The notes under the pieces are model-generated. The model searched no databases. It worked only from the letters and a program-made list of their open reading frames with translations, and was not told the DNA's origin. From assembly GCA_904381335.1 (NCBI GenBank), contig CAJFIN010000008.1:1-38573 (forward strand): 38,573 nt of DNA, written 5' to 3'. The stretch comes from Candidatus Neoanaerotignum galli. GTDB taxonomy: Bacteria > Bacillota > Clostridia > Lachnospirales > Anaerotignaceae. Every line of letters begins with the position of its first letter. The stretch's first letter is position 1. The position numbers were made by a program, and so were the translations under genes. Below, piece by piece: positions 18,299 through 26,017 of this stretch.

Positions 18299-18970
18299 TC
18301 AAGGCTTTGGTTCCTTTTGTAAGGTAATCAGCACATCACGGCAACGGTTAAAATGGCCTTCCAAGCTGTCCATCACATCGTCCGTCTGCCCGGAGGCAAT
18401 GGCTTCAATGATGCTCCTATGTTCTTCTAATACCCGCTCCATTCGGCCTTCGCAGTACACCAAAGAAAATTTCTCCAGCAGCACCAGTCGGGTACGCAGC
18501 CGCTCCATACTAGCAGAAAATTCCTCATTGGCTAAATAGTCGATCAGTGCCCCATGAAAGGCAAAATCTAACTCCACCCATCTTTCCACCGGTTCCCCGA
18601 TGTCATACGCCGCCTTCTGCGCCTGGTACTGCTGCCGCAATTTATTTAATAATGCCCTGGCCCGGCTGGTCGTACGTTTTTTTGCTGCTTGACAAGCGCA
18701 ATAGCCCTCTAATGCCGTCCGGTAAGTATACAGGTCTTCCAGTTCCTTCGGCTTCATGCGGCGCAAAGAAAACCCCTTATTGGGATGGATTTGCAAAAAC
18801 CCCTCCTGGCTTAACTGCATCACCGCTTCCCGTACCGGGGTACGGGAAATACCTAACAGTTCTGCAAAATACTGCTCGCTATAGATCCTGCTTTCTTCAA
18901 TTTGACCTTCCAGCAGCGCTTGATACAAATAATCATAAGCCTGTTTTTTTAAGGTAATCCGCTTAATCAT
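18299..18970 (-). CDS. GntR-family regulator, FadR/FCD subfamily
   Basis: 223 residues. The winged helix covers about residues 7-70 (YAELLGISRTPVREAVMQLS carries the GntR signature, here reading FAELLGISRTPVREAVMQLS, followed by FLQIHPNKGFSLR). The C-terminal helical FCD domain spans about 75-215, with the metal-ligand pattern D..H in ELDFAFHGALIDYL, H in LEEHRSIIEAI and a final H in SLEGHFNRC. Such regulators bind organic acids. Its start overlaps the end of coaBC by eight bases, an unusual partner, so the regulated genes may be the ones downstream (nitrilase, flavoprotein). Confidence 0.9.
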   Translation of the reverse strand: MIKRITLKKQAYDYLYQALLEGQIEESRIYSEQYFAELLGISRTPVREAVMQLSQEGFLQIHPNKGFSLRRMKPKELEDLYTYRTALEGYCACQAAKKRTTSRARALLNKLRQQYQAQKAAYDIGEPVERWVELDFAFHGALIDYLANEEFSASMERLRTRLVLLEKFSLVYCEGRMERVLEEHRSIIEAIASGQTDDVMDSLEGHFNRCRDVLITLQKEPKP

Positions 18971-20180
18971 TTTGAGCCTCCTCCATCGCCCCTTGCTGGG
19001 CTAAAATTCGGTCAAAAATCACATCCGCCACCTGTGCCTTCGTCATTTGTGCCAGGTTTTCTTGGCCCTCTTTTGTAATCAGGGTAACGATATTGGTATC
19101 CGTGCCAAAGCCAGCTCCTGCCTGTTTTAAGTTATTGGCCACAATCATGTCTAAATGCTTTTTTTCTAATTTTGCCCTGGAATTTTCCAGCATATGCTCC
19201 GTTTCCATCGAAAAGCCGCACAAAAATTGGCCAGGCCGGCGGTGTTCTCCCAAATACTGAATGATATCCGGGTTGCGGACCAATTCCACCGTTAAGTCTC
19301 CGTCCTTTTTCTTCATCTTTTCCGAAGCCACATTCTTCGGGCGATAGTCGGCCACTGCCGCCGCTTTGATAATGATATCTTGTTCCGCTCCCAAGCGGGA
19401 AAACACATCAAACATCTCCTGGGCTGTCTGCACAGGGATGGTGGTGACAAAATGAGGCGGCGTCAAATTTGTCCGCCCTGTCACCAGTGTTACCTCTGCG
19501 CCCCGGCGGGCCGCTGCTTTGGCAATTTCATAGCCCATTTTCCCTGTAGAATGATTGGAAATAAAACGAACCGGGTCCATTGGTTCAATGGTGGGCCCTG
19601 CGCTTACCATCACTTTTTTCCCTAAAAGATCTTTCTTATGGGCAATTTCCTGCACCACATAATCCACCAGCAATTCTTCTGGCGGCAGCTTTCCTTCTCC
19701 CTCGTCTCCGCAGGCGAGATGGCCCGTAGCCGGGGTAATGATGCCAAAACCGAAAGAAGCCAATTTTTTTAAGTTATCCTGCACGATGGGATGACGATAC
19801 ATCGCCGTATTCATGGCCGGCGCCACCAACACCCGGCACCGCATGGCAAGGGCCGTTGTGGTAAGCATATCATCAGCGATACCGCTTGCCATTTTACCAA
19901 TCACATTGGCCGTGGCCGGCGCTACTAACATCACATCTGCCTTTTTGCCCAACGAAACATGGGCCACATCAAATTCAAACTGGCGATCAAAGGTATCCAC
20001 CAGGCATTTATGCCCCGTCAGGGTTTCAAACGTTATGGGATGAATAAACTGGCAGGCATTTTTCGTTAAAATAACATGAACATCCGCATGGAGTTTTTTT
20101 AGCATGCTCACACAATTTGCCATTTTATATGCGGCAATTCCTCCGCAGACGCCCACAACCACCGTCTTTCCTTGCAACAT
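18963..20180 (-). CDS. coaBC: Bifunctional phosphopantothenoylcysteine decarboxylase/synthase
   Basis: 405 residues, a full-length fusion. The N-terminal half (CoaC) is a flavoprotein that decarboxylates 4'-phosphopantothenoylcysteine: GVCGGIAAYKMA, the His of VAHVSLGKKADVMLVAPATA, APAMNTAMYRHP, and the Cys of GHLACGDEGEGKLP. The C-terminal half (CoaB) joins cysteine to phosphopantothenate with CTP: SAGPTIEPMDPVRFISNHST, then AAAVADYRP and KKHLDMIVANN. It is the first gene of the long minus-strand run, with a promoter at 20245-20274. The steps are in coenzyme A synthesis. Confidence 0.97.
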   Translation of the reverse strand: MLQGKTVVVGVCGGIAAYKMANCVSMLKKLHADVHVILTKNACQFIHPITFETLTGHKCLVDTFDRQFEFDVAHVSLGKKADVMLVAPATANVIGKMASGIADDMLTTTALAMRCRVLVAPAMNTAMYRHPIVQDNLKKLASFGFGIITPATGHLACGDEGEGKLPPEELLVDYVVQEIAHKKDLLGKKVMVSAGPTIEPMDPVRFISNHSTGKMGYEIAKAAARRGAEVTLVTGRTNLTPPHFVTTIPVQTAQEMFDVFSRLGAEQDIIIKAAAVADYRPKNVASEKMKKKDGDLTVELVRNPDIIQYLGEHRRPGQFLCGFSMETEHMLENSRAKLEKKHLDMIVANNLKQAGAGFGTDTNIVTLITKEGQENLAQMTKAQVADVIFDRILAQQGAMEEAQND

Positions 20181-20244
20181 TAGGCGATTCCCCTCTCTGA
20201 TAAACCGATCTGCTCCGCCTGTTCTTCGCCGGAGTTATGGCCCC

Positions 20245-20274
20245 ATTATAGCAGACTTGCCGCCCTTTTGTCAC
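20245..20274 (-). promoter_or_regulatory. Sigma-A promoter of the coaBC-led operon
   Basis: TATAAT is clear; the upstream box is GTGACA with an 18-base spacer (or TGACAA with 17). It lies about 65 bases before coaBC. Confidence 0.65.
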
Positions 20275-20302
20275 TAAAAATCCCTTTTTTCCCCTCAAAA
20301 GA

Positions 20303-20357
20303 GCAAAAAGAACCGGCTAAAGCCCTGCCTTTTCGCGCAGAAGGCCTTAACCGGTTC
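20303..20357 (-). terminator. Intrinsic terminator of the small NrdD-tail-like gene
   Basis: GAACCGGTTAAGGCC pairs with GGCTTTAGCCGGTTC across an 18-base loop with its own partial pairing, then TTTTTG follows in the minus-strand transcript. It separates this gene from the coaBC promoter. Confidence 0.85.
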
Positions 20358-20390
20358 GGTATCACCACCGCCATAAGATTGTGATGGCGC

Positions 20391-20669
20391 TTATTCTTCT
20401 ACCAAACTATGCTTTACTCGATCCCGTTCTTCTGCTTTTTTTGCATCATTCCACCGTTCAGTTGTGCCAACCAAGTAGCCGGTAATCCGGCGAATCCGCT
20501 CAAAGGGACGGGCCTGACCAAAATAGTATTTCAAATCTACATAGTCGCCATCCAGCGTTACTTCCATAGATTTGATCTCTTTGTGTGGATGCTGCTGATG
20601 ACCATATTCAAGATACGCATCAATCTCTGCCTGATCCAGTGTTCCGTTTTTTACCACAACATCTACCAT
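20391..20669 (-). CDS. Small protein with a tail like anaerobic ribonucleotide reductase (NRDD-type)
   Basis: 92 residues with GGGAGAG before the ATG. The C-terminal third (RITGYLVGTTERWNDAKKAE, then ERDRVKH) resembles the short proteins annotated as NRDD/anaerobic ribonucleoside-triphosphate reductase tails in Clostridia. The glycyl-radical motif and the zinc cysteines of real NrdD are missing, so it cannot be a reductase by itself. The first 55 residues (with LDGDYVDLKYYFGQARPFER) are not familiar. It is monocistronic, diverges from a Crp/Fnr regulator across a perfect palindrome, and ends in a strong terminator, so it is probably under that regulator's control. The function is unknown. Confidence 0.7.
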   Translation of the reverse strand: MVDVVVKNGTLDQAEIDAYLEYGHQQHPHKEIKSMEVTLDGDYVDLKYYFGQARPFERIRRITGYLVGTTERWNDAKKAEERDRVKHSLVEE

Positions 20670-20706
20670 AATATTCTCTCCCTTCCCACCATATCTATGA
20701 TTTTTC

Positions 20707-20736
20707 TTTACTTTTCTTGTTACCTAGGGTATCATA
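20707..20736. promoter_or_regulatory. Candidate overlapping divergent promoters of the Crp/Fnr gene and the NrdD-tail-like gene
   Basis: For the plus strand TTTACT and TATCAT are 17 bases apart. The same A/T core read on the minus strand gives TATGAT (20736 to 20731) as a -10 for the opposite gene, with no good -35. The elements are degenerate. Confidence 0.4.
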
Positions 20737-20752
20737 GAAAGAAGAAAAAATC

Positions 20753-20768
20753 TGTTGCAATTGCAACA
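20753..20768. promoter_or_regulatory. Perfect 16-bp palindrome, probable Crp/Fnr-family operator
   Basis: TGTTGCAATTGCAACA is identical on both strands. It is 14 bases before the Crp/Fnr start codon and about 25 bases upstream of a TATGAT -10-like box of the opposite gene. Bound protein could repress its own gene and affect the small gene. Confidence 0.65.
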
Positions 20769-20782
20769 AAAAGGAGGCTTCT

Positions 20783-21448
20783 ATGGAAATTATCCAATGC
20801 CCATTATTTTCTAATATTTCTCAGGAGGAATGTCAGCGCATTTTGCTTTGTTTCGGCGCCAACCGCCGTCACTTCCTACCGGGAGAGTTATTGTCTTTTC
20901 AAAAATATCAGCAAGGGAAAATCGGCCTTTTGCTTTCCGGACGAGCCGATGTGGTCCGGCTGGATTACGATGGCAGCCGGACTCTGATGGAACCACTGGA
21001 AGAAGGTTGCGTATTTGGGGAAGCCTTGGCTTTCTCTGGCGGCAGCTGTGAACAGTTATACTTAGAGTGCCATACCCGCTGTGAAATTCTCTTTTTTGAT
21101 TATGACCACTTCACCAAACGCTGCTCTAATGCCTGTGCCCACCATAATCAGCTGCTGCAAAACTTATTTTCTTTGCTCAGCAAAAAAGTCTTGATCATGA
21201 GCAGCCGGGTGGAGGTACTAAGTCACCGTTCCATCCGCGCAAAGCTGCTTTGTTACTTTCGTATCACTGCCGCCGCAGCGCAAAACACTTCCTTTGAACT
21301 GCCTTTTTCCATCACCGCACTCTCCGAATATATCTGTGCCGATCGCAGCGCTATGATGCGGGAACTAAAAAGCCTAAAAGAGGAAGGTTATCTGACCATG
21401 GCAAAACGCCATGTCACATTACTTCCGCCTGCCACTACGCTGCCCTAA
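20783..21448 (+). CDS. Crp/Fnr-family transcriptional regulator
   Basis: 221 residues with AAGGAGG before the ATG. The cyclic-nucleotide-binding-like beta barrel covers about residues 5-120 (GKIGLLLSGRADVVRLDYDG, then LEEGCVFGEALAFSGG). A long dimerisation helix follows, and the C-terminal winged helix reads SHRSIRAKLLCYF, then FSITALSEYICADRSAMMRE as the recognition helix. The N-terminal Cys set of oxygen-sensing Fnr is absent, although several scattered Cys and His residues (CHTRC, NACAHHNQ) occur in the sensor half. The effector is unknown; redox, haem or nitric oxide sensors of this type are common in anaerobes. The palindrome just upstream is its likely site. Confidence 0.9.
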   Translation: MEIIQCPLFSNISQEECQRILLCFGANRRHFLPGELLSFQKYQQGKIGLLLSGRADVVRLDYDGSRTLMEPLEEGCVFGEALAFSGGSCEQLYLECHTRCEILFFDYDHFTKRCSNACAHHNQLLQNLFSLLSKKVLIMSSRVEVLSHRSIRAKLLCYFRITAAAAQNTSFELPFSITALSEYICADRSAMMRELKSLKEEGYLTMAKRHVTLLPPATTLP

Positions 21449-21531
21449 AACCAAAAGGCCGTTCCTTTAGGTGAATGCCGATAAGGAAGTATCAGAAATG
21501 AATTAATTTTAACGGCTGGCAAACAGGTACT

Positions 21532-21567
21532 AATAGGCGTATCACAGTAATATGTGATGCGCCTATT
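21532..21567 (+). terminator. Intrinsic terminator after the Crp/Fnr gene
   Basis: Fifteen-base arms (AATAGGCGTATCACA and TGTGATGCGCCTATT, one G-U pair) with a six-base loop, then TTTA. It is also near the left limit of the A/T-rich island. Confidence 0.85.
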
Positions 21568-21627
21568 TTTACAGAGCTGATGTACTTAGGAACTATAGCA
21601 TTGTTCTAAATCATATTTTTGCAACTG

Positions 21628-21672
21628 TTGAAAAAAGCCAATAATAATGTTAGTATGTAAACATACATACTA
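21628..21672 (+). promoter_or_regulatory. Promoter and operator of the HTH/methylase operon
   Basis: TTGAAA (21628) and TAGTAT (21651) are 17 bases apart. The -10 lies inside a perfect inverted repeat, TAGTATGTA-AACA-TACATACTA (21651-21672), 24 bases before the HTH start. Occupation by the HTH protein would block the promoter. Confidence 0.65.
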
Positions 21673-21695
21673 TTTTTTTGAAGGAGGCGGTTATT

Positions 21696-22007
21696 ATGGG
21701 GTCTAACGACTTTGGAAATTATCTACGAAATCTTATCAAACAAGCTGGCATGACACAAACCCAGTTTTATATCGCACTTGGAATAACTAAACCCTATTTT
21801 TATGATATTCTATCTGGAAAAGTTAGCCCTCCACCTCCCGAATTACAATTTAAGTGTCTTAACATATTAGATGTAGACGAAAAAACTTCTGCGCAATTTC
21901 TGGATCTTGCTGCAAAAGCACGTGGTGAAATTCCAGCCGATGTAGCAAATTGGATGAACGCTCATCCAGAAGTAATTTCTAATATACGCAATTGTATGTC
22001 AAAGTAA
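21696..22007 (+). CDS. Small XRE-type helix-turn-helix protein, likely controller of the restriction-modification gene
   Basis: 103 residues from ATG 21696, nine bases after AAGGAGG. The HTH is FGNYLRNLIKQAGMTQTQFY followed by IALGITKPYFYDILSGKVSP, a Cro/C1-type fold in which helices 2 and 3 are easy to place. The rest is a short helical tail (EKTSAQFLDLAAKARGEIPA). The gene ends 20 bases before the methylase fusion start, and the two lie alone on an A/T-rich segment between terminators. The inverted repeat overlapping the -10 suggests autoregulation in the manner of C proteins of type II restriction systems; this is inferred from layout. Confidence 0.85.
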   Translation: MGSNDFGNYLRNLIKQAGMTQTQFYIALGITKPYFYDILSGKVSPPPPELQFKCLNILDVDEKTSAQFLDLAAKARGEIPADVANWMNAHPEVISNIRNCMSK

Positions 22008-22027
22008 CATTTGGAGGATTCTTAATT

Positions 22028-24538
22028 ATGGAACAAGTGAAAGAAGGGTACTTAATCGATTGCATATCTGGTCAAACTCTTAAAGCCACACCAGAAGAAG
22101 TTCAAGCCGTACAACCGTTTGCAAAAAAGCTCATGGAAGATTATGGGTATCCTGTTGCACATATTCAAACTCGCCCACAATGGCATGTGAAGGTTAGACC
22201 TTCTGATGTAAAAAAGGAGTATCCTGTAGATATTGCTGTTTTTTCAGACAACAAGCATTCTGATGAAAATCTCTATATGGTTGTCGAATGTAAGAAAAAG
22301 AACAGGAAAGATGGCCGCACACAACTTGAGGATTATATGCGGTTATCTAAAGCATCCCTTGGTGTCTGGTATAATGGTGATGAAACCTTATATCTCAGAA
22401 AATATGAATCTGATGGTAAAATTTCTTTTATTGAAATACCTAATATTCCGTTATATGGACAGCGTGTGGAAGATGTAGGTTTATTTAAGAGAAAAGATCT
22501 GAAACGGACACACAATTTAAAATCTGTATTTAATAGTATTCGAAACTATTTGGCGGCTAACAATACAGGTATCACTTTGGATACCGAATTTGTTTCTCAG
22601 ATTATTAACCTTATCTTCTGCAAGATTTATGATGAACGCTTTACCAAACCAGATGACATGATTAGTTTTAGAGCTGGAATGAACGAAAATATATCTGATA
22701 TATCCAAACGCATTATTGGTATTTTTGAACATGTTAAAGCGAAGTATCCAGACGTTTTTACTGCTTCTGACATTATTACGCTCTCCGACTCTTCTATCGC
22801 CTATATTGCAGGTGAAATTCAGCAATATTGTCTGATTGAGAGTGAAAGAGATGTCATCGCAGATGCCTTTGAGACATTTATTTCTCCATCGTTACGTGGC
22901 GGGCAGGGTCAATTTTTCACTCCGCGTAATGTAGTAAAACTTTTAGTATCATTGGCTAATCCAACACGAAAAGATCGATTAGTTGATCCTGCATGCGGAT
23001 CTGGTGGATTCTTGATCGAGAGCCTTCGATATGTATGGTCTCAAATACAAAATGAAGGACAAGAATTAGGTTGGCCTGAAAGAGAAATTTTTGCCGATCA
23101 ACAAGAAGTTGCTATTAAAAATTTTCGAGGCATTGATAAAGAGAACTTCCTTAGTAAGACCACAAAAGCTTACATGGCTATTTTGGGTGATGGTCGAGGT
23201 GGCATTTTCTGCGAAAACAGCCTAGATTCTATGGACAAATGGAGCACTAAAGCGCAAACAATGATTGCACCTGAGAGCTTTAATATTGTTCTGACCAATC
23301 CGCCTTATGGTTCTAAATTGAAAATTGATGACCCGTCAATTTTGGCTCAATATGAGTTGGGCCACCAGTGGAAAATTCCTAAAGGTGGAACAACCGCAGC
23401 AACGACCTCCAAGAATTTGTCCGATCAAACGCCCCAGGTATTGTTCATTGAACGTTGTCTGGAGCTTTTAGCTCCCGGTGGACGTTTAGGTATCGTTGCT
23501 CCTGAAAGTATGTTCTGCAATCCAAGCCATAAATATATTATGAATTATGTTGAACAGCACGCTCGAATTGACGCAATTATATCAATGCCTGAAAATCTGT
23601 TTCAGCCGCATACTCATGCAAAAACATGTGTAGTCTTAATGACAAAATTTGATACGCCTGATCAGACAGTTGCAAAAGACCACAAGATTTTTATGGCTGT
23701 TGCTAAATGGTGCGGTCATGATTCTCGAGGATTAGAAATTCCCCACGATGACATTCCTTTAATTCAGGAACGATACGAAAAATTCAAAGCTGGTGAGGAT
23801 TTGAGTTACGACCATTTAGGATTTACCATAACGCAAGACGAAATTGTAGACAGTATTTATTTGCCCATATATTATAATCCTGAAATTCGCACTCAATTGG
23901 ATAGTCTAAAAAATGAATATGATTTAGTTACTGTTGGTCAACTTGTAGAAGATGGTCTTATTTCTATCAGTACCGGTGATGAGGTAGGAAAACTTGCATA
24001 CGGAACTGGACAAATTCCTTTTATCCGCACTTCCGATATCGCAAACTGGGAAATCAAACTTGATCCCAAACAAGGACTTAGCGAGGACATATATGCAAAA
24101 TTAGCTCTAAAACAAGATGTTCGTCCGTATGACATACTTATGGTACGTGATGGGACATATCTAGTCGGAACATGTGCAATGATTTCTCCTTCCGAAACAA
24201 AAATAGTTTATCAGAGTCACCTTTTCAAAATTAGAAGTAATGACCATGATAGGTTCAATCCTTACTTACTTTTGGCACTCCTTTCTTCTCCAATTGTGAA
24301 GCAGCAAATTCGCGCTAAACAATTTACACAAGATATCATTGATACGCTAGGCCGCAGAATTATGGAACTTGAATTACCGATTCCAAAAGACAAAGCGACT
24401 CAAGAGCAAATTATTACTCATGTAAAGGAGGTTTTTGATAAGCGAAATGAAGCAAAAGAACTTATGCGGAATGTTCTATTAAATGTAACTCCCTTACATC
24501 GTTTCGATGATGATAGTAGTTTTATGACCCTTGTCTAA
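22028..24538 (+). CDS. Nuclease-methylase-specificity fusion (type IIG-like restriction-modification protein)
   Basis: 836 residues from ATG 22028, ten bases after TGGAGG. Residues 20-130 look like the HsdR N-terminal nuclease domain: D68 in EYPVDIAVFSD and E87-C-K89 in YMVVECKKKN make a PD-(D/E)xK set. Residues about 160-610 are an HsdM-like adenine methylase with GQGQFFTPR (294), DPACGSGGF (motif I, 320) and VLTNPPYG (motif IV, 424). Residues about 640-836 resemble half of an HsdS: a recognition region with IPFIRTSDIANW, then LELPIPKDKATQEQIITHVK and a helical end. There is no helicase and no separate R or S gene, so one chain may cut and methylate. It could also be a methylase whose nuclease part is inactive. 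Confidence 0.88.
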   Translation: MEQVKEGYLIDCISGQTLKATPEEVQAVQPFAKKLMEDYGYPVAHIQTRPQWHVKVRPSDVKKEYPVDIAVFSDNKHSDENLYMVVECKKKNRKDGRTQLEDYMRLSKASLGVWYNGDETLYLRKYESDGKISFIEIPNIPLYGQRVEDVGLFKRKDLKRTHNLKSVFNSIRNYLAANNTGITLDTEFVSQIINLIFCKIYDERFTKPDDMISFRAGMNENISDISKRIIGIFEHVKAKYPDVFTASDIITLSDSSIAYIAGEIQQYCLIESERDVIADAFETFISPSLRGGQGQFFTPRNVVKLLVSLANPTRKDRLVDPACGSGGFLIESLRYVWSQIQNEGQELGWPEREIFADQQEVAIKNFRGIDKENFLSKTTKAYMAILGDGRGGIFCENSLDSMDKWSTKAQTMIAPESFNIVLTNPPYGSKLKIDDPSILAQYELGHQWKIPKGGTTAATTSKNLSDQTPQVLFIERCLELLAPGGRLGIVAPESMFCNPSHKYIMNYVEQHARIDAIISMPENLFQPHTHAKTCVVLMTKFDTPDQTVAKDHKIFMAVAKWCGHDSRGLEIPHDDIPLIQERYEKFKAGEDLSYDHLGFTITQDEIVDSIYLPIYYNPEIRTQLDSLKNEYDLVTVGQLVEDGLISISTGDEVGKLAYGTGQIPFIRTSDIANWEIKLDPKQGLSEDIYAKLALKQDVRPYDILMVRDGTYLVGTCAMISPSETKIVYQSHLFKIRSNDHDRFNPYLLLALLSSPIVKQQIRAKQFTQDIIDTLGRRIMELELPIPKDKATQEQIITHVKEVFDKRNEAKELMRNVLLNVTPLHRFDDDSSFMTLV

Positions 24539-24547
24539 CTTATATAA

Positions 24548-24594
24548 AATCCGCCTATAATTTGTATCCAGCTTATACAAATTGTAGGCGGGTT
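24548..24594 (+). terminator. Terminator of the HTH/methylase operon
   Basis: Twenty-base arms, nearly perfect with G-U pairs, surround a seven-base loop, 9 bases after the stop. The 3' side runs into ATCTTTGTTTG. Confidence 0.85.
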
Positions 24595-24599
24595 ATCTT

Positions 24600-24985
24600 T
24601 GTTTGTTCGGGCCAAATACTTATGTTCCGGCGTTGCTTACAAATATGTCCTCGATAGCCGATGGATGGAAATATGTGTCAATCATTTTCTTGTTGAGGTT
24701 TCAGCGTCAGGTAAACATGACATGAATGATATTGGACAATAAATAACAGTACAAATCTCTCGCCAATCACTCAAAGGGACTAATTTTAAAGGTTTCTACG
24801 CATTTCAAACTGTACAGCCAATGATTTGATTATATGATATTCCTAGTACTTTAATCACACCGAAAAACCCTTGTGGCATCAGGCCATTTCACCCTCTAAA
24901 TGCGTAGGCAGAACACCATAATATCAGCGGGCGCAAGCGGATTTCTGCTTGCGCCCGCTTAATTACCATACAGCAAAGGCAGAGG
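24600..24985. other. Gene-free junction segment with a distant inverted repeat
   Basis: No gene is supported in the 504 bases between the methylase stop and the next gene. A stretch near 24606-24740 is open in one plus frame but has no start or binding site. CTACGCATTT (24796-24805) is repeated inverted as AAATGCGTAG (24898-24907), enclosing 92 bases. The segment may hold an old element end. Confidence 0.5.
24927..24958. repeat. Strong G/C-rich hairpin
   Basis: Perfect 12-base arms GCGGGCGCAAGC and GCTTGCGCCCGC with an eight-base loop. A weak TTAATT follows on the plus strand. It could be a terminator or part of an element end. Confidence 0.7.
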
Positions 24986-25030
24986 AAGCCGTCAAGGGCG
25001 TGGAGCGTTTATCTTGACCCTTGACGGCTT
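24986..25030 (-). terminator. Terminator-like hairpin after the HTH gene of the mobile-element module
   Basis: AAGCCGTCAAGGG and CCCTTGACGGCTT are perfect 13-base arms with a 19-base loop, starting 12 bases past the stop at 25043. The T-tail is poor. Confidence 0.6.
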
Positions 25031-25042
25031 CATTTGTCTTTG

Positions 25043-25279
25043 CTAATTCTTGTTCACAATGGCCTTCACCAGCTTTGCCTGCAATCGGTGTTTCATGTAT
25101 TCATTCACGCGCATATGAGGCATACCGTCCTCCTCATAGAGTGTCCGGGTACAAAGTTTGTTGATATAGCGGTCATAATACCGCAAGACACGTTCCACTG
25201 CCAGAGGATCACCAGCACGGGCTGCTTCAATTACAGACATGGGCAGAAGCACTCTGCCGTTAAAAGTTGGCTGCTTCAT
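25043..25279 (-). CDS. Helix-turn-helix protein of conjugative-transposon type
   Basis: 78 residues with AAGGAGTG before the ATG, and only four bases after the sigma-like gene. The sequence (FNGRVLLPMSVIEAARAGDP, then LAVERVLRYYDRYINKLCTR and MRVNEYMKHRLQAKLVKAIV) is that of the short HTH proteins that accompany sigma-like factors in Tn916/Tn1549-like integrative elements of gut Firmicutes. Those proteins are usually found near the excision and integration end. Their role is thought to be regulatory; here the rest of the module is decayed, so the gene may be a remnant that is still intact. Confidence 0.85.
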   Translation of the reverse strand: MKQPTFNGRVLLPMSVIEAARAGDPLAVERVLRYYDRYINKLCTRTLYEEDGMPHMRVNEYMKHRLQAKLVKAIVNKN

Positions 25280-25283
25280 GTTT

Positions 25284-25688
25284 TCACTCCTTGGATTCTA
25301 AATTTTTTCGTAGTTCACTCAGCGTCTTTGTTCTGTGCCGCTGTACGGCGCTGCGGGACATTCCTACAAAGCCGCCAATCTCGCCGTTGGCCAATTCCAA
25401 CACACAATGCAGAATTAGAATCTTCTGTTCCTGCTCTGGCAAGGTGGCAAAGGCCCCGGCCACCAGCTCGTCCCGAATATGTAGGTCATAGCCAAAACTG
25501 CCACTTGGGTAATTGTCAACCGTACAGAGCTTGTCCATTTCATGCTGTGACAAGGTGTTGAACTGAATTTCCCTTTTCCGTTGGCGGTTGAGTTCGCGGA
25601 AATAGTCTATTGCTTCATGGCGTAGAACGACTTTACAAAAAGCATCAAACCGGCACCGCTCTTCATACTCATTAAAGACGTATATCAT
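25284..25688 (-). CDS. Sigma-70-like factor of conjugative-transposon type
   Basis: 134 residues from ATG 25688, which follows GGGAGGTG. The N-terminal half (YEERCRFDAFCKVVLRHEAI, then DYFRELNRQRKREIQF) resembles a shortened region 2. The C-terminal half carries a region 4 HTH (LPEQEQKILILHCVLELANG followed by EIGGFVGMSRSAVQRHRTKT). Factors like this, comparable with Orf7 of Tn916, control transfer or excision genes of integrative elements. It forms a two-gene unit with the HTH protein downstream and diverges from the mobilisation genes. Confidence 0.88.
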   Translation of the reverse strand: MIYVFNEYEERCRFDAFCKVVLRHEAIDYFRELNRQRKREIQFNTLSQHEMDKLCTVDNYPSGSFGYDLHIRDELVAGAFATLPEQEQKILILHCVLELANGEIGGFVGMSRSAVQRHRTKTLSELRKNLESKE

Positions 25689-25828
25689 CTTTTCACCTCC
25701 CCTCTGCGGGAGAGTGAAAAGTCGGGAACGGTTATGTTTCCCCATGTATTTATGTTATTACAGTGGCTTCGGCCCGCACCGAAAGTCCGCAACAACACAA
25801 AATTTTCACCCCACGGGGCGCACAACCA

Positions 25829-26017
25829 ATGACCACAATGGAATACAGTATGAACCTTGCTTACATCGTATCGTACATATTCTCGGATCGGGTGAAGGAT
25901 CACAAGGCCCGGACACAATGGCTGATCCAGGAAGGTGCGATTTTGGAAAAGGCGATGCCAGAAGTACGGGTAATGGAGTTGTCCGACCTCGAAACCTATC
26001 TCTTGCAAAAGCGGTAA
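25829..26017 (+). CDS. Small hypothetical protein beside the mobilisation region
   Basis: 62 residues if it starts at ATG 25829 (a second ATG is at 25838). No good ribosome binding site is seen, only GGGGCG. The protein is amphipathic with an aromatic N-terminus (MEYSMNLAYIVSYIFSDRVK) and an acidic, Leu-rich end (MELSDLETYLLQKR). I do not recognise it. It is on the same strand as the relaxase pseudogene and divergent from the sigma-like gene, a place where small accessory genes of such elements are common. Confidence 0.5.
   Translation: MTTMEYSMNLAYIVSYIFSDRVKDHKARTQWLIQEGAILEKAMPEVRVMELSDLETYLLQKR

Noticed and set aside
24606-24740. Plus-strand open stretch reading RAKYLCSGVAYKYVLDSRWM
   Set aside because: It has no start codon with a ribosome binding site and no recognised similarity; it could be a fragment but this cannot be shown.
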